Shown here one piece after another: positions 44,640 to 51,751 of a DNA stretch of 64,000 nt. The notes under the pieces were generated by a model. It was not told where the DNA came from. It ran no database searches and saw only the letters and a program-made list of their open reading frames with translations. Source of the stretch: Blattabacterium cuenoti (lineage in GTDB: Bacteria; Bacteroidota; Bacteroidia; Flavobacteriales; Blattabacteriaceae); NCBI RefSeq assembly GCF_014251255.1, contig NZ_CP059182.1, forward strand, positions 248,001-312,000, given 5' to 3'. Within the stretch, counting starts at the first letter, position 1. Each line of letters begins with the position of its first letter. The translations under genes were made by a program, and so were the position numbers.

Positions 44640-45364
44640 TTCAAAATCTTTCAGAATTTATCAATGGAAGGCTTTTATTAATAGATAAACCATGGGGGTA
44701 TACTTCTTTTGAAGTAATTAAAAAAATTAGGAAAAAGATTAGGAGTTTTCTTTCTCCTACTACTCCCATGAGGAAAAATTCATTCAAAATAGGACATGCA
44801 GGAACTTTAGATCCTCTTACGACAGGACTTTTAATTGTTTTGACAGGAAGATATACGAAACAAGTAAATCACATTCAAAATTACAATAAGATTTATACAG
44901 GAATTCTAAAACTTGGATGCGAAACTCCATCATTTGATTCAGAAACAGAAGAATGTAATTTTTCTTCTTTATCTCACATTACTCCTGAATTGATTCAACA
45001 AGTTTCTAAAAAATTTTTAGGGGAAATAGATCAATTTCCTCCCTCTTTTTCTGCTTTAAAAAGGAAAGGAAAACGATACTATGAATATGCTAGAAAAGGA
45101 AAAGAAGTAAATCATATGAAACCTAGACGTGTAAAAATTTATCAGTTTCATCTCCTAAAAATTAGAATTCCCTATATCAAATTTTTCATAGAATGTGGGA
45201 AAGGAACTTATGTTAGATCTATAGCTAAAGACTTTGGGAAAGTCTTAAAAAGTGGAGCATATTTACTTTCTTTAAGAAGAGAACAAATAGGATCTTTTTC
45301 TATGAATAAACCTATAGAACTAGAACTTTCAAAAATTATAGGATTTCCATGTCACATGGAATAA
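44636..45364 (+). CDS. truB: tRNA pseudouridine-55 synthase TruB
   Basis: Makes pseudouridine 55 in the T-loop of tRNAs. LLIDKPWGYTSFEVIKKI, catalytic Asp in KIGHAGTLDPLTTGLL, the Tyr-containing RYYEYARKGK and ECGKGTYVRSIAKDFG motifs are present. The 242-residue frame has no in-frame ATG ahead of the conserved N-terminus, so the TTG at 44636, overlapping the uppP stop, is the best start. It ends on the base before the convergent rpsP stop. Confidence 0.95.
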   Translation: MIQNLSEFINGRLLLIDKPWGYTSFEVIKKIRKKIRSFLSPTTPMRKNSFKIGHAGTLDPLTTGLLIVLTGRYTKQVNHIQNYNKIYTGILKLGCETPSFDSETEECNFSSLSHITPELIQQVSKKFLGEIDQFPPSFSALKRKGKRYYEYARKGKEVNHMKPRRVKIYQFHLLKIRIPYIKFFIECGKGTYVRSIAKDFGKVLKSGAYLLSLRREQIGSFSMNKPIELELSKIIGFPCHME

Positions 45365-45709
45365 TTATTGAATTTTATATTTTTTTTTGTACCACATATG
45401 AAATTTTTCATGTGCTTCTTCATTAGTTAATCCTCCTTTTTTTACTCCTTCTAATAAATGTATTTTTAGGAATACGCCATTTTTAGATAAAATAGATTTT
45501 ACAGTTTCTGTAGGTTGTGCTCCTTTCATTAACCATGATATAGCATTTTTTATTTTTAAGACTGTTGAAGGAGGATCCGTATGAGGATTGTAAGTTCCTA
45601 GTTTCTCAATAAATTTTCCATCTCTTGGAGAACGAGAATCTGTTACAACTATATGATAAACAGGTCTATGTTTTTTCCCAATTCTTTTTAACCGTATTTT
45701 TACAGACAT
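45365..45709 (-). CDS. rpsP: 30S ribosomal protein S16
   Basis: Small-subunit protein of 114 residues: [39 protein letters not shown], and [16 protein letters not shown] are the family core. A Bacteroidetes-like C-terminal extension rich in Lys is present. Its promoter is the clearest on the - strand (45750-45780). Unlike the common rpsP-trmD arrangement, it stands alone, converging on truB with zero spacing. Confidence 0.97.
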   Translation of the reverse strand: MSVKIRLKRIGKKHRPVYHIVVTDSRSPRDGKFIEKLGTYNPHTDPPSTVLKIKNAISWLMKGAQPTETVKSILSKNGVFLKIHLLEGVKKGGLTNEEAHEKFHMWYKKKYKIQ

Positions 45710-45749
45710 AGTTTTTATAATTTTTTGACTTAATTTTTTTATTATAAAA

Positions 45750-45780
45750 CAAAATTATTGAATATGATTTTTTTATCAAA
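45750..45780 (-). promoter_or_regulatory. Consensus Bacteroidetes promoter for rpsP
   Basis: On - the -33 TTTG (45780-45777) and -7 TAATTTTG (45757-45750) are separated by exactly 19 nt, a full match to TTTG-N19-TAnnTTTG. The start codon is about 40 nt downstream, consistent with a short leader. Confidence 0.8.
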
Positions 45781-45823
45781 AAAATTTTTTGTGTGAAGAT
45801 ATGAAAATCTATTATATAACGAT

Positions 45824-45880
45824 CACTCTCCTCACTCTCCCTATCCCTATCCTTACTTTACTAAAACCTAAAAGGAGGAG
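45824..45880. other. Pyrimidine-rich stretch and isolated GGAGG in the rpsP/tRNA-Gln gap
   Basis: The gap 45710-45936 holds an unusual C-rich tract (cactctcctcactctccc, then ccctat repeated) at 45824-45854 and, at 45871-45878, aaaggagg, a perfect Shine-Dalgarno core, followed by an ATG 11 nt later (45890). The six bases ctcctc (45829-45834) can pair with gaggag (45875-45880). No convincing gene follows, since that frame runs through the tRNA. Confidence 0.5.
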
Positions 45881-45911
45881 ATAATTATAATGTTTTTGAA
45901 AAAAAATGGTA

Positions 45912-45919
45912 TATATTTA
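45912..45919 (+). promoter_or_regulatory. Possible -7 box for tRNA-Gln
   Basis: TATATTTA has one mismatch to TAnnTTTG and lies 17 nt before the mature tRNA 5' end. No -33 TTTG at 19 nt. Weak support. Confidence 0.3.
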
Positions 45920-45936
45920 CATTTTTCATATTTTAT

Positions 45937-46007
45937 AGACCCGTTGTGTAACGGTAGCACAGCAGATTTTGGTTCTGTTAGTTGGGGTTCGAGTCCCTGC
46001 GGGTCTG
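45937..46007 (+). tRNA. tRNA-Gln (anticodon UUG)
   Basis: 71-nt cloverleaf: acceptor AGACCCG/CGGGTCT, D-stem GTG/CAC, anticodon stem GCAGA/TCTGT with loop TTTTGGT giving anticodon TTG, and T-loop TTCGAGT closed by a 5-bp stem. The discriminator base is G, as expected for Gln. The 3' CCA is not encoded. It is 95 nt upstream of the symporter gene on the same strand. Confidence 0.95.
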
Positions 46008-46101
46008 TTACTGTATTTTTTGGGGAAGGGAAAAGGTAAAAATATGTTGTATATATTTACTAAGACATACTTTCTTATTGAGATATGTTGAATTTTACAA
46101 A

Positions 46102-47496
46102 ATGAGTATTGGAATGAAAGTAAAAAAAGAAAAAATTTTACTAATAGCATTTTTAAGTGTTTTAGCATGTGTGTTGATACATTTATTAAAATCCTTTTTG
46201 GGATTGGAAAAATTTACTCTTTGCATATTAAGATATTTTGTCATATCTCTTTTTATGTTATATGCCTTTATGAAAAAGGATTTAACAACTTGGATTTTGT
46301 TATCCATCATTATAGGAATAGAAGTAGGACTAGATTTTCCAAAAATAGCCATAGAACTGAGATTTTTGTCTCAAATATTTTTGAGAATGATTAAAACAAT
46401 TATAGCTCCAATCTTATTTTCCACTTTAGTTGTTGGGATAGCGAGTCATTCAAATATTAAACAATTAGGGAGTATGGGGTGGAAATCCCTTCTTTATTTC
46501 GAAATAGTTACGACCCTCGCATTGTTCATTGGTCTTATTGCAATTAATTTATCTCAAGCTGGAGTAGGAATTGTAATGCCATCAGGAATCACGGAACAAC
46601 AACTCCCTAAAGTTGAAAATAGAACTTGGCAAGAGACTGTCCTTCATGTTTTTCCAGAAAATTTTATAAAATCCATATATCATGGAGATGTATTACCTAT
46701 TGTCGTTTTTTCCGTTATTTTTGGTATATCTATGGTCTTCTTGGATGAAAAAAAACGTACCCCTATATTACTCTTTGCAGAGAGTCTTTCAGAGATCATG
46801 TTTAAATTTACGAAGATCATTATGTATTTTGCTCCTATAGGAGTAGGATCCGCTATTGCTTATACAGTAGGACATATGGGATTGGATATATTATATAATC
46901 TTTTTCAGTTATTATTAACACTTTATATTGCTTTATTTATCTTTTTGATATTTGTTTTATTCCCCATTCTTTTATGGATAAAAGTTCCTTTAAAAGGTTT
47001 TGTGAAAGCTTTAACTGAACCTGTATCACTAGCCTTTGCGACTACAAGTTCAGAATCTGCTTTACCTCTACTTATGGAAAATTTAGAAAAATTAGGCGTT
47101 CCTAGAAAAATTATTGCTTTTGTTATTCCTACAGGGTATAGTTTTAATTTAGATGGAACGACTCTTTATCTATCTTTAGCGACTGTATTCGTTGCACAAG
47201 CTTCTGGAATTCCTTTAAGTTTTAGTCAACAAATATTTATAGGGTTAACGTTAATTTTAACTAGTAAAGGGGTCGCTGGAGTTCCTAGAGCCTCTTTAGT
47301 CATTCTTTTAGCAACTGTAGCATCTTTTGGATTACCTACTTGGCCTATTTTAGCTATTATAGGAATAGATGAATTAATGGATATGGCTAGAACGACCGTA
47401 AATGTTATAGGAAATGGATTAGCTAGTTGTGTTATAGCTCGTTCAGAAGGAGAATTAGACGATAAAAAAATGTTAGATTATCTCAATAAAGATTGA
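46102..47496 (+). CDS. gltP: Dicarboxylate/amino acid:cation symporter (GltP/DctA type)
   Basis: Inner-membrane DAACS-family importer for glutamate, aspartate or C4-dicarboxylates. FLRMIKTIIAPILFSTLVVGIA, the Ser-rich hairpin TTSSESALPLLMENLEKLGVP, and substrate/cation motif IPTGYSFNLDGTTLYLS with the C-terminal DELMDMARTTVNVIGNGLAS are all present. The frame stays open back into tRNA-Gln, so I take ATG 46102 (MSIGMKVKKEK), 464 residues. Its TGA overlaps the TTG start of mvaD. Glutamate or dicarboxylate import would suit a nitrogen-provisioning symbiont (inference). Confidence 0.92.
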   Translation: MSIGMKVKKEKILLIAFLSVLACVLIHLLKSFLGLEKFTLCILRYFVISLFMLYAFMKKDLTTWILLSIIIGIEVGLDFPKIAIELRFLSQIFLRMIKTIIAPILFSTLVVGIASHSNIKQLGSMGWKSLLYFEIVTTLALFIGLIAINLSQAGVGIVMPSGITEQQLPKVENRTWQETVLHVFPENFIKSIYHGDVLPIVVFSVIFGISMVFLDEKKRTPILLFAESLSEIMFKFTKIIMYFAPIGVGSAIAYTVGHMGLDILYNLFQLLLTLYIALFIFLIFVLFPILLWIKVPLKGFVKALTEPVSLAFATTSSESALPLLMENLEKLGVPRKIIAFVIPTGYSFNLDGTTLYLSLATVFVAQASGIPLSFSQQIFIGLTLILTSKGVAGVPRASLVILLATVASFGLPTWPILAIIGIDELMDMARTTVNVIGNGLASCVIARSEGELDDKKMLDYLNKD

Positions 47497-48596
47497 GAAT
47501 TAATGAATTATTTTTTATTCTTTTTGTTTTGAATTTGAAGGATTTTTTTTATAGAAAAAAAAAATATTCTATAGATACAAATGGAGTAGTTACAAAAAAG
47601 AGTTTTTCCAATATTGCTCTAATAAAATATTGGGGGAAACAAAAGAATAAAATTCAAATTCCGTTGAATTCGTCTATTAGTTATTCTCTAGAAGATGTTT
47701 ACACGGTAACACGATTGATTTACCATCTTAAAGAAAGAAAAAAAAGAAATTTTTCTGTAAGAGTTTTTTTTTCAGGAAAAGAAGAAAATCGTTTTATTCC
47801 AAAAATTTTAGAATTTTTTCATAGAATTTCATTTTATTGTTCTTATTTACGAGATTTTCATTTCGTGATAGAAACAGAAAATACTTTTCCACACAGTAGT
47901 GGAATCGCTTCTTCTGCTTCTTCTATGAGTGCTTTAGCTTTATGTATCATGGAAATAGAAAGAAAATTAGTTTCTTCTTTGAAGGAAGATTTTTTTTTAA
48001 GAAAAGCTTCTTTTTTAGCTAGATTAGGATCCGGTAGCGCTTGTAGATCTATTTATCCTGGACTTGTAGTTTGGGGGATTCATAAATCCATAAAAGGAAG
48101 TAATAATCTTTATGCTATCCCCTACCCCTATCAAGTTCATCCTATTTTTACCGAAATGGTAGATACTATTTTAGTCATAGATGAAGAGCCTAAAGAAATA
48201 TCTAGTTCCAAAGGACATCAATTAATGAATAATAATCCTTATGCCAAAGAGAGATTTAAATGCGCCCATAAAAATATGGAGAGACTGATCTCTATATTAA
48301 AAGTAGGAGATTTACAAGATTTTGGAGAATTAATAGAACATGAAGCTTTGAGCCTTCATGCCATGATTATGACCTCTCATCCCTATTTTTTATGGATGAA
48401 GCCAAATACACTTAACGTTCTTTATAAAGTATGGGATTTTAGAAAACAAAGCAGAAAAAATATCTATTTTACACTAGATGCAGGAGCCAACGTTCATCTT
48501 TTATATCCTATTCAAGAAAAAAAATTCATCATGAAATTGATAGATAATGATCTGTTATCTTACTGTAAAAAAATTATAGAAAGTTTTTGTAAATAA
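47493..48596 (+). CDS. mvaD: Diphosphomevalonate decarboxylase
   Basis: GHMP-superfamily enzyme making isopentenyl diphosphate from mevalonate diphosphate with ATP. SNIALIKYWGK (39-49), the phosphate-binding PHSSGIASSASS (133-144), GSGSACRSIYPGLVVW and the catalytic-Asp region TLDAGANVHLLYP are characteristic. The 367-residue frame has no ATG before the conserved core. TTG 47493, overlapping the gltP stop, mirrors uppP/truB; TTGs at 47529 and 47535 are alternatives. It indicates a mevalonate rather than MEP route to isoprenoids, feeding undecaprenyl carriers. Confidence 0.93.
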   Translation: MRINELFFILFVLNLKDFFYRKKKYSIDTNGVVTKKSFSNIALIKYWGKQKNKIQIPLNSSISYSLEDVYTVTRLIYHLKERKKRNFSVRVFFSGKEENRFIPKILEFFHRISFYCSYLRDFHFVIETENTFPHSSGIASSASSMSALALCIMEIERKLVSSLKEDFFLRKASFLARLGSGSACRSIYPGLVVWGIHKSIKGSNNLYAIPYPYQVHPIFTEMVDTILVIDEEPKEISSSKGHQLMNNNPYAKERFKCAHKNMERLISILKVGDLQDFGELIEHEALSLHAMIMTSHPYFLWMKPNTLNVLYKVWDFRKQSRKNIYFTLDAGANVHLLYPIQEKKFIMKLIDNDLLSYCKKIIESFCK

Positions 48597-48613
48597 ATTC
48601 ATATCGATCATGA

Positions 48614-48645
48614 ATTGATGAATATGATGAAATTGTCTATATTTG
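48614..48645 (+). promoter_or_regulatory. Promoter of tRNA-His
   Basis: TATATTTG (48638-48645) is an exact -7 match. ATTG at 48614-48617 is a near-match -33 box at 20-nt spacing. The tRNA begins 28 nt downstream. Confidence 0.6.
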
Positions 48646-48672
48646 ACTTACAATTAAAATAAGAGAATAAAT

Positions 48673-48748
48673 GGTGGACGTAGCTCAGTTGGTTTAGAGC
48701 ATCAGATTGTGGTTCTGAGGGTCGCCGGTTCGAATCCGGTTGTCCACC
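48673..48748 (+). tRNA. tRNA-His (anticodon GUG), with encoded G-1
   Basis: Cloverleaf with acceptor GTGGACG/TGTCCAC, anticodon loop TTGTGGT (anticodon GTG), T-loop TTCGAAT. A genomic G at 48673 (position -1) faces discriminator C at 48748, the identity pair needed by HisRS (hisS at 25.5 kb). The 3' CCA is not encoded. It ends 10 nt before the convergent aspC stop. Confidence 0.97.
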
Positions 48749-48758
48749 CTCCTTAGGA

Positions 48759-49952
48759 TTAGGAATTTAATACTTGTTTTATTCTTGTCAAAGCTTTTAT
48801 GATTTCTTCTTCTGTAGAAGCATAAGAAATACGTAAACTTTCATTATCGCCAAAAGCGCTTCCACTAACAGTAGCTACTTGAGCTTTTTCAAGTAAAAAC
48901 GTTGATAATTCATCAGAATTATGAATAATTTTTCCATTAAATTTTTTACCAAAAAGATCTGAAACATTTGGAAAAACATAAAAAGCTCCATCAGGGTTAT
49001 TAAATTGGAATCCAGGGATTTCTTTCATCATTTCCAAAATTAAATTTCTTCTTTTTTTAAATTCCTTGATCATATATCCAATTTGATTGGGTGAAGCTTG
49101 TAACGCAGAAATAGCTGCACGTTGCGCGATAGAATTAGCACAAGATGTTGTTTGTCCTTGTATTTTATCACAAGATTTAGAAATCCATTCTGGAGCTCCA
49201 ATATATCCAATTCTCCATCCCGTCATAGAAAAAGCTTTAGATAACCCATTCATTGTAATGACTTGATTCTGAATATCAGGAAAAACACCAATACTGGTAT
49301 GTTTTACTGAGTAACAAATGTGTTCATAAATTTCGTCAGAAAGAATGATGATTTTGGAATGTTTCTTAAAAACTTCTACTAAGTTTCCTAATTCTTGATA
49401 GGAATAAATACTTCCTGTAGGATTGCAAGGGGTACTAAAAATAAATAATTTCGTTTTAGGTGTAATAGCTTTTTCTAACTGTTTTGGATGAATTTTAAAA
49501 TTTGTTTTCATAGTTGTTGGAATAATTACAGGAGAAGCTTCACACAATTTTACCATTTGATAATAACTCACCCAATAGGGAGATGGAATAAGAACTTCAT
49601 CATCTTTATTAAGTAAAGATAAAAGAACATTCATAATAGATTGTTTCCCACCGGTAGAAACCACAATTTGAGACGTAGAATATTTTAATCCATTATCACG
49701 TAAAAACTTTTTGCATATTGTTTCTCTCAGTTCTAAATATCCAGAGACTGGAGTATAATAATGAAACCCTTCATCAATCGCTTTTTTTGCTGCTTTTAAA
49801 ACAAAATCAGGTGGAAAAAAATTAGGTTCTCCCAAACTTAAATTAATAATGTCATATCCTTTTTTTTTTAATTCTCTAGCTTTTCCAGACATAGCTAAAG
49901 TTTGCGAATAAGATAGATTTTTTAATCTATGGGATAATAATCTATTTTTCAT
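48759..49952 (-). CDS. aspC: Aspartate aminotransferase (class I PLP enzyme)
   Basis: Fold-type I aminotransferase converting aspartate and 2-oxoglutarate to oxaloacetate and glutamate. INLSLGEPNFFPPDFV N-terminal block, STGGKQSIMNVLL, FSTPCNPTGSIYS, SDEIYEHICY and the PLP-lysine motif MNGLSKAFSMTGWRIGYIG are complete, with the substrate-binding Arg in ESLRISYAS. The 397 residues are normal. It is the Igamma-like type common in Bacteroidetes, possibly also acting on aromatic amino acids. Upstream lie overlapping divergent -7 boxes shared with rsmG. Confidence 0.92.
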   Translation of the reverse strand: MKNRLLSHRLKNLSYSQTLAMSGKARELKKKGYDIINLSLGEPNFFPPDFVLKAAKKAIDEGFHYYTPVSGYLELRETICKKFLRDNGLKYSTSQIVVSTGGKQSIMNVLLSLLNKDDEVLIPSPYWVSYYQMVKLCEASPVIIPTTMKTNFKIHPKQLEKAITPKTKLFIFSTPCNPTGSIYSYQELGNLVEVFKKHSKIIILSDEIYEHICYSVKHTSIGVFPDIQNQVITMNGLSKAFSMTGWRIGYIGAPEWISKSCDKIQGQTTSCANSIAQRAAISALQASPNQIGYMIKEFKKRRNLILEMMKEIPGFQFNNPDGAFYVFPNVSDLFGKKFNGKIIHNSDELSTFLLEKAQVATVSGSAFGDNESLRISYASTEEEIIKALTRIKQVLNS

Positions 49953-49962
49953 AGATAGAAAA

Positions 49963-49993
49963 TTTGAAATGATTACAAATCTAAATAAATTTG
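49963..49993 (+). promoter_or_regulatory. Consensus Bacteroidetes promoter for rsmG
   Basis: TTTG (49963-49966), exactly 19 nt, then TAAATTTG (49986-49993): a full consensus match. The rsmG ATG is 70 nt downstream. Confidence 0.75.
49976..49983 (-). promoter_or_regulatory. Putative -7 box for aspC, back to back with the rsmG promoter
   Basis: On -, TAGATTTG matches TAnnTTTG exactly, 24 nt before the aspC start. It lies within the spacer of the rsmG promoter, 2 nt from that promoter's -7 box. No -33 TTTG at 19-21 nt. Confidence 0.45.
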
Positions 49994-50063
49994 ATTTATA
50001 TTATTTATTATTTTGATTCTTATCTCTTATCCATCATTTCAATAATAAAAATTGTTTCTCAGT

Positions 50064-50684
50064 ATGGAATTGATTCAAAAATATTTTCCAGATTTATTGA
50101 ATAAACAAATTGATCAATTATCATCTTTAAAAAAATTATATGCATACTGGAATGCTTCTGTAAATGTGATTTCTAAAAAAACATTTCACGATTTTTATCA
50201 AAAACATGTCCTTTTTTGTTTAGGAATTGCTAAAGTTTTTCCTTTTTTTTATGGATCCCGTGTTCTGGATTTGGGAACGGGAGGTGGATTTCCAGGAATT
50301 CCTTTATCCATAGTTTTTCCTTGTACAGAGTTTATATTGGTTGATTCTATTAATAAGAAAATAAAAATTGTAGAGGAAATTATAAAAAATTTGCATTTAA
50401 AAAATGCACATGCTATTTGTATACGTGCAGAAAAATTAGAAAATAAATTTGATTTTGTTGTGAGTAGAGCTGTAGCAAAAACATACAAAATACAGAATTG
50501 GATTAAAAATAAATTTCGATATAAATTGAATCCAATCATTCCAAATGGATCCTTATTTTTAAAAGGAGGAGACCTTGATAAGGAACTAAAACAATTTCCT
50601 CATGCAGTAGAATATCCTCTATCTCATTATTTTAATGAACCATTTTTTATTACTAAAAAAGTGATTTGGATTTCTAATCAATAA
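50064..50684 (+). CDS. rsmG: 16S rRNA (guanine527-N7)-methyltransferase RsmG
   Basis: Also called GidB. N-terminal LYAYWNASVNVISKKT, then the SAM-binding VLDLGTGGGFPGIPLSI, LVDSINKKIKIVEEI and FDFVVSRAVAK blocks. Start at ATG 50064 (MELIQKYFPDLL), 206 residues; a TTG 12 nt earlier is also in frame. It is 23 nt upstream of the amidohydrolase gene, likely one transcript. Confidence 0.95.
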   Translation: MELIQKYFPDLLNKQIDQLSSLKKLYAYWNASVNVISKKTFHDFYQKHVLFCLGIAKVFPFFYGSRVLDLGTGGGFPGIPLSIVFPCTEFILVDSINKKIKIVEEIIKNLHLKNAHAICIRAEKLENKFDFVVSRAVAKTYKIQNWIKNKFRYKLNPIIPNGSLFLKGGDLDKELKQFPHAVEYPLSHYFNEPFFITKKVIWISNQ

Positions 50685-50707
50685 AATAAAAAAAAACAAA
50701 AATAAAT

Positions 50708-51673
50708 ATGAACCCTAAAAAAATATTTCTAGAAAAAATAAAACAAAAAGGAGGATGGGTCAATGCTCATGCTCATTTAGATAGAGCTTATACTTTAACA
50801 AAAAAAAATTTTCAATACTCTTATTCTTCTCTTGAGAAAAAATGGTATTTGGTTGATGAAATAAAACGTTTAGCAACAGAAGAAGACATTTATATTCGTA
50901 TGGAAAAAGCTTTGGAATACTTTTTAAGACAAGGAACACAAGCTTTGTGTACTTTCATTGATGTCGATGAAATTATTGAAGACCGCGCCTTAAAAGCCGC
51001 AAAAAAGTTGAAAAATAATTATGGGAATTCTATCCGTATTCTTTTTGCAAATCAAGTTCTTAAAGGAGTTTTGAATAAAAAATCTAAATATTGGTTTGAT
51101 AAATCAATAGAATTTGTGGATATCATTGGGGGATTACCTGCTAAAGATTCTGGGAGAGAAGATGAACATCTTGATATTTTACTTAATACAGCTAAAAAAA
51201 ATGGAAAGTTAGTTCATGTTCATGTAGATCAATTTAATACGGATAAAGAAAAAGAAACTGAAAAACTTGCAAAAAAAACTATTGAACATGGAATGCAAGG
51301 AAAAGTAGTGGCTATTCATAGTATTTCTTTAGCAGCGCATACTAGAAAATATCGTTATGAAATATACAAATTAATGAAAAAAGCGAATTTAATGGTAATC
51401 TCTTGTCCTATTGCTTGGATAGATCACACTAGAAGTGAACGTTTGACTCCAAGTCATAATTCTATCACTCCAGTAGATGAAATGGTTCCTGAAGGAATCA
51501 TAGTTGCTTTTGGAACAGATAATATCTGTGATATATACAAACCCTTTTCTGATGGAAATCTTTGGATAGAATTACGTGTGATGTTAGAAGCTTGTCATTA
51601 TTATGATATAGATCATTTGATTCAAATCGCTACAGAAAACGGATTAAGAGTATTAGGACTCCTTCCTAAATAA
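50708..51673 (+). CDS. Metal-dependent amidohydrolase, cytosine-deaminase-like
   Basis: 321-residue TIM-barrel amidohydrolase. Metal ligands visible: His21 and His23 in VNAHAHLDRAY, then HVHVDQFN, VVAIHSISLA, and the Asp in AFGTDNICD. WIDHTRSERLTPSHNS resembles the substrate-binding part of cytosine deaminases and related enzymes. The family is usually 400 or more residues; this one lacks the composite beta domain at both ends and starts directly with the barrel. The substrate is unknown: a pyrimidine or other cyclic amide is possible. No pathway partner adjoins it. Confidence 0.75.
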   Translation: MNPKKIFLEKIKQKGGWVNAHAHLDRAYTLTKKNFQYSYSSLEKKWYLVDEIKRLATEEDIYIRMEKALEYFLRQGTQALCTFIDVDEIIEDRALKAAKKLKNNYGNSIRILFANQVLKGVLNKKSKYWFDKSIEFVDIIGGLPAKDSGREDEHLDILLNTAKKNGKLVHVHVDQFNTDKEKETEKLAKKTIEHGMQGKVVAIHSISLAAHTRKYRYEIYKLMKKANLMVISCPIAWIDHTRSERLTPSHNSITPVDEMVPEGIIVAFGTDNICDIYKPFSDGNLWIELRVMLEACHYYDIDHLIQIATENGLRVLGLLPK

Positions 51674-51688
51674 ATAACTTAACTCCTA

Positions 51689-51715
51689 ACTCAACTCATA
51701 AAATATGAGTTGAGT
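51689..51715. terminator. Hairpin between amidohydrolase gene and lysS, possible terminator
   Basis: 12-bp perfect arms (actcaactcata/tatgagttgagt) and a 3-nt loop between convergent genes. Neither side is directly followed by a good T-tract, so it is only a probable transcript-end structure. Confidence 0.5.
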
Positions 51716-51751
51716 AAAGAAGAAACACAAAAAAAAAATAGATTGATTCCT

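Noticed and set aside
45890-46040. Short ORF after a perfect Shine-Dalgarno
   Set aside because: It reads straight through tRNA-Gln and has no protein-like features.
45926-46168. 80-codon - frame over tRNA-Gln
   Set aside because: Typical tRNA shadow translation (RPAGTRTPTNRTK).
50708-51673. Horizontally acquired gene
   Set aside because: Base composition and A-rich codon use match the neighbours; no mobile element or flanking repeats.
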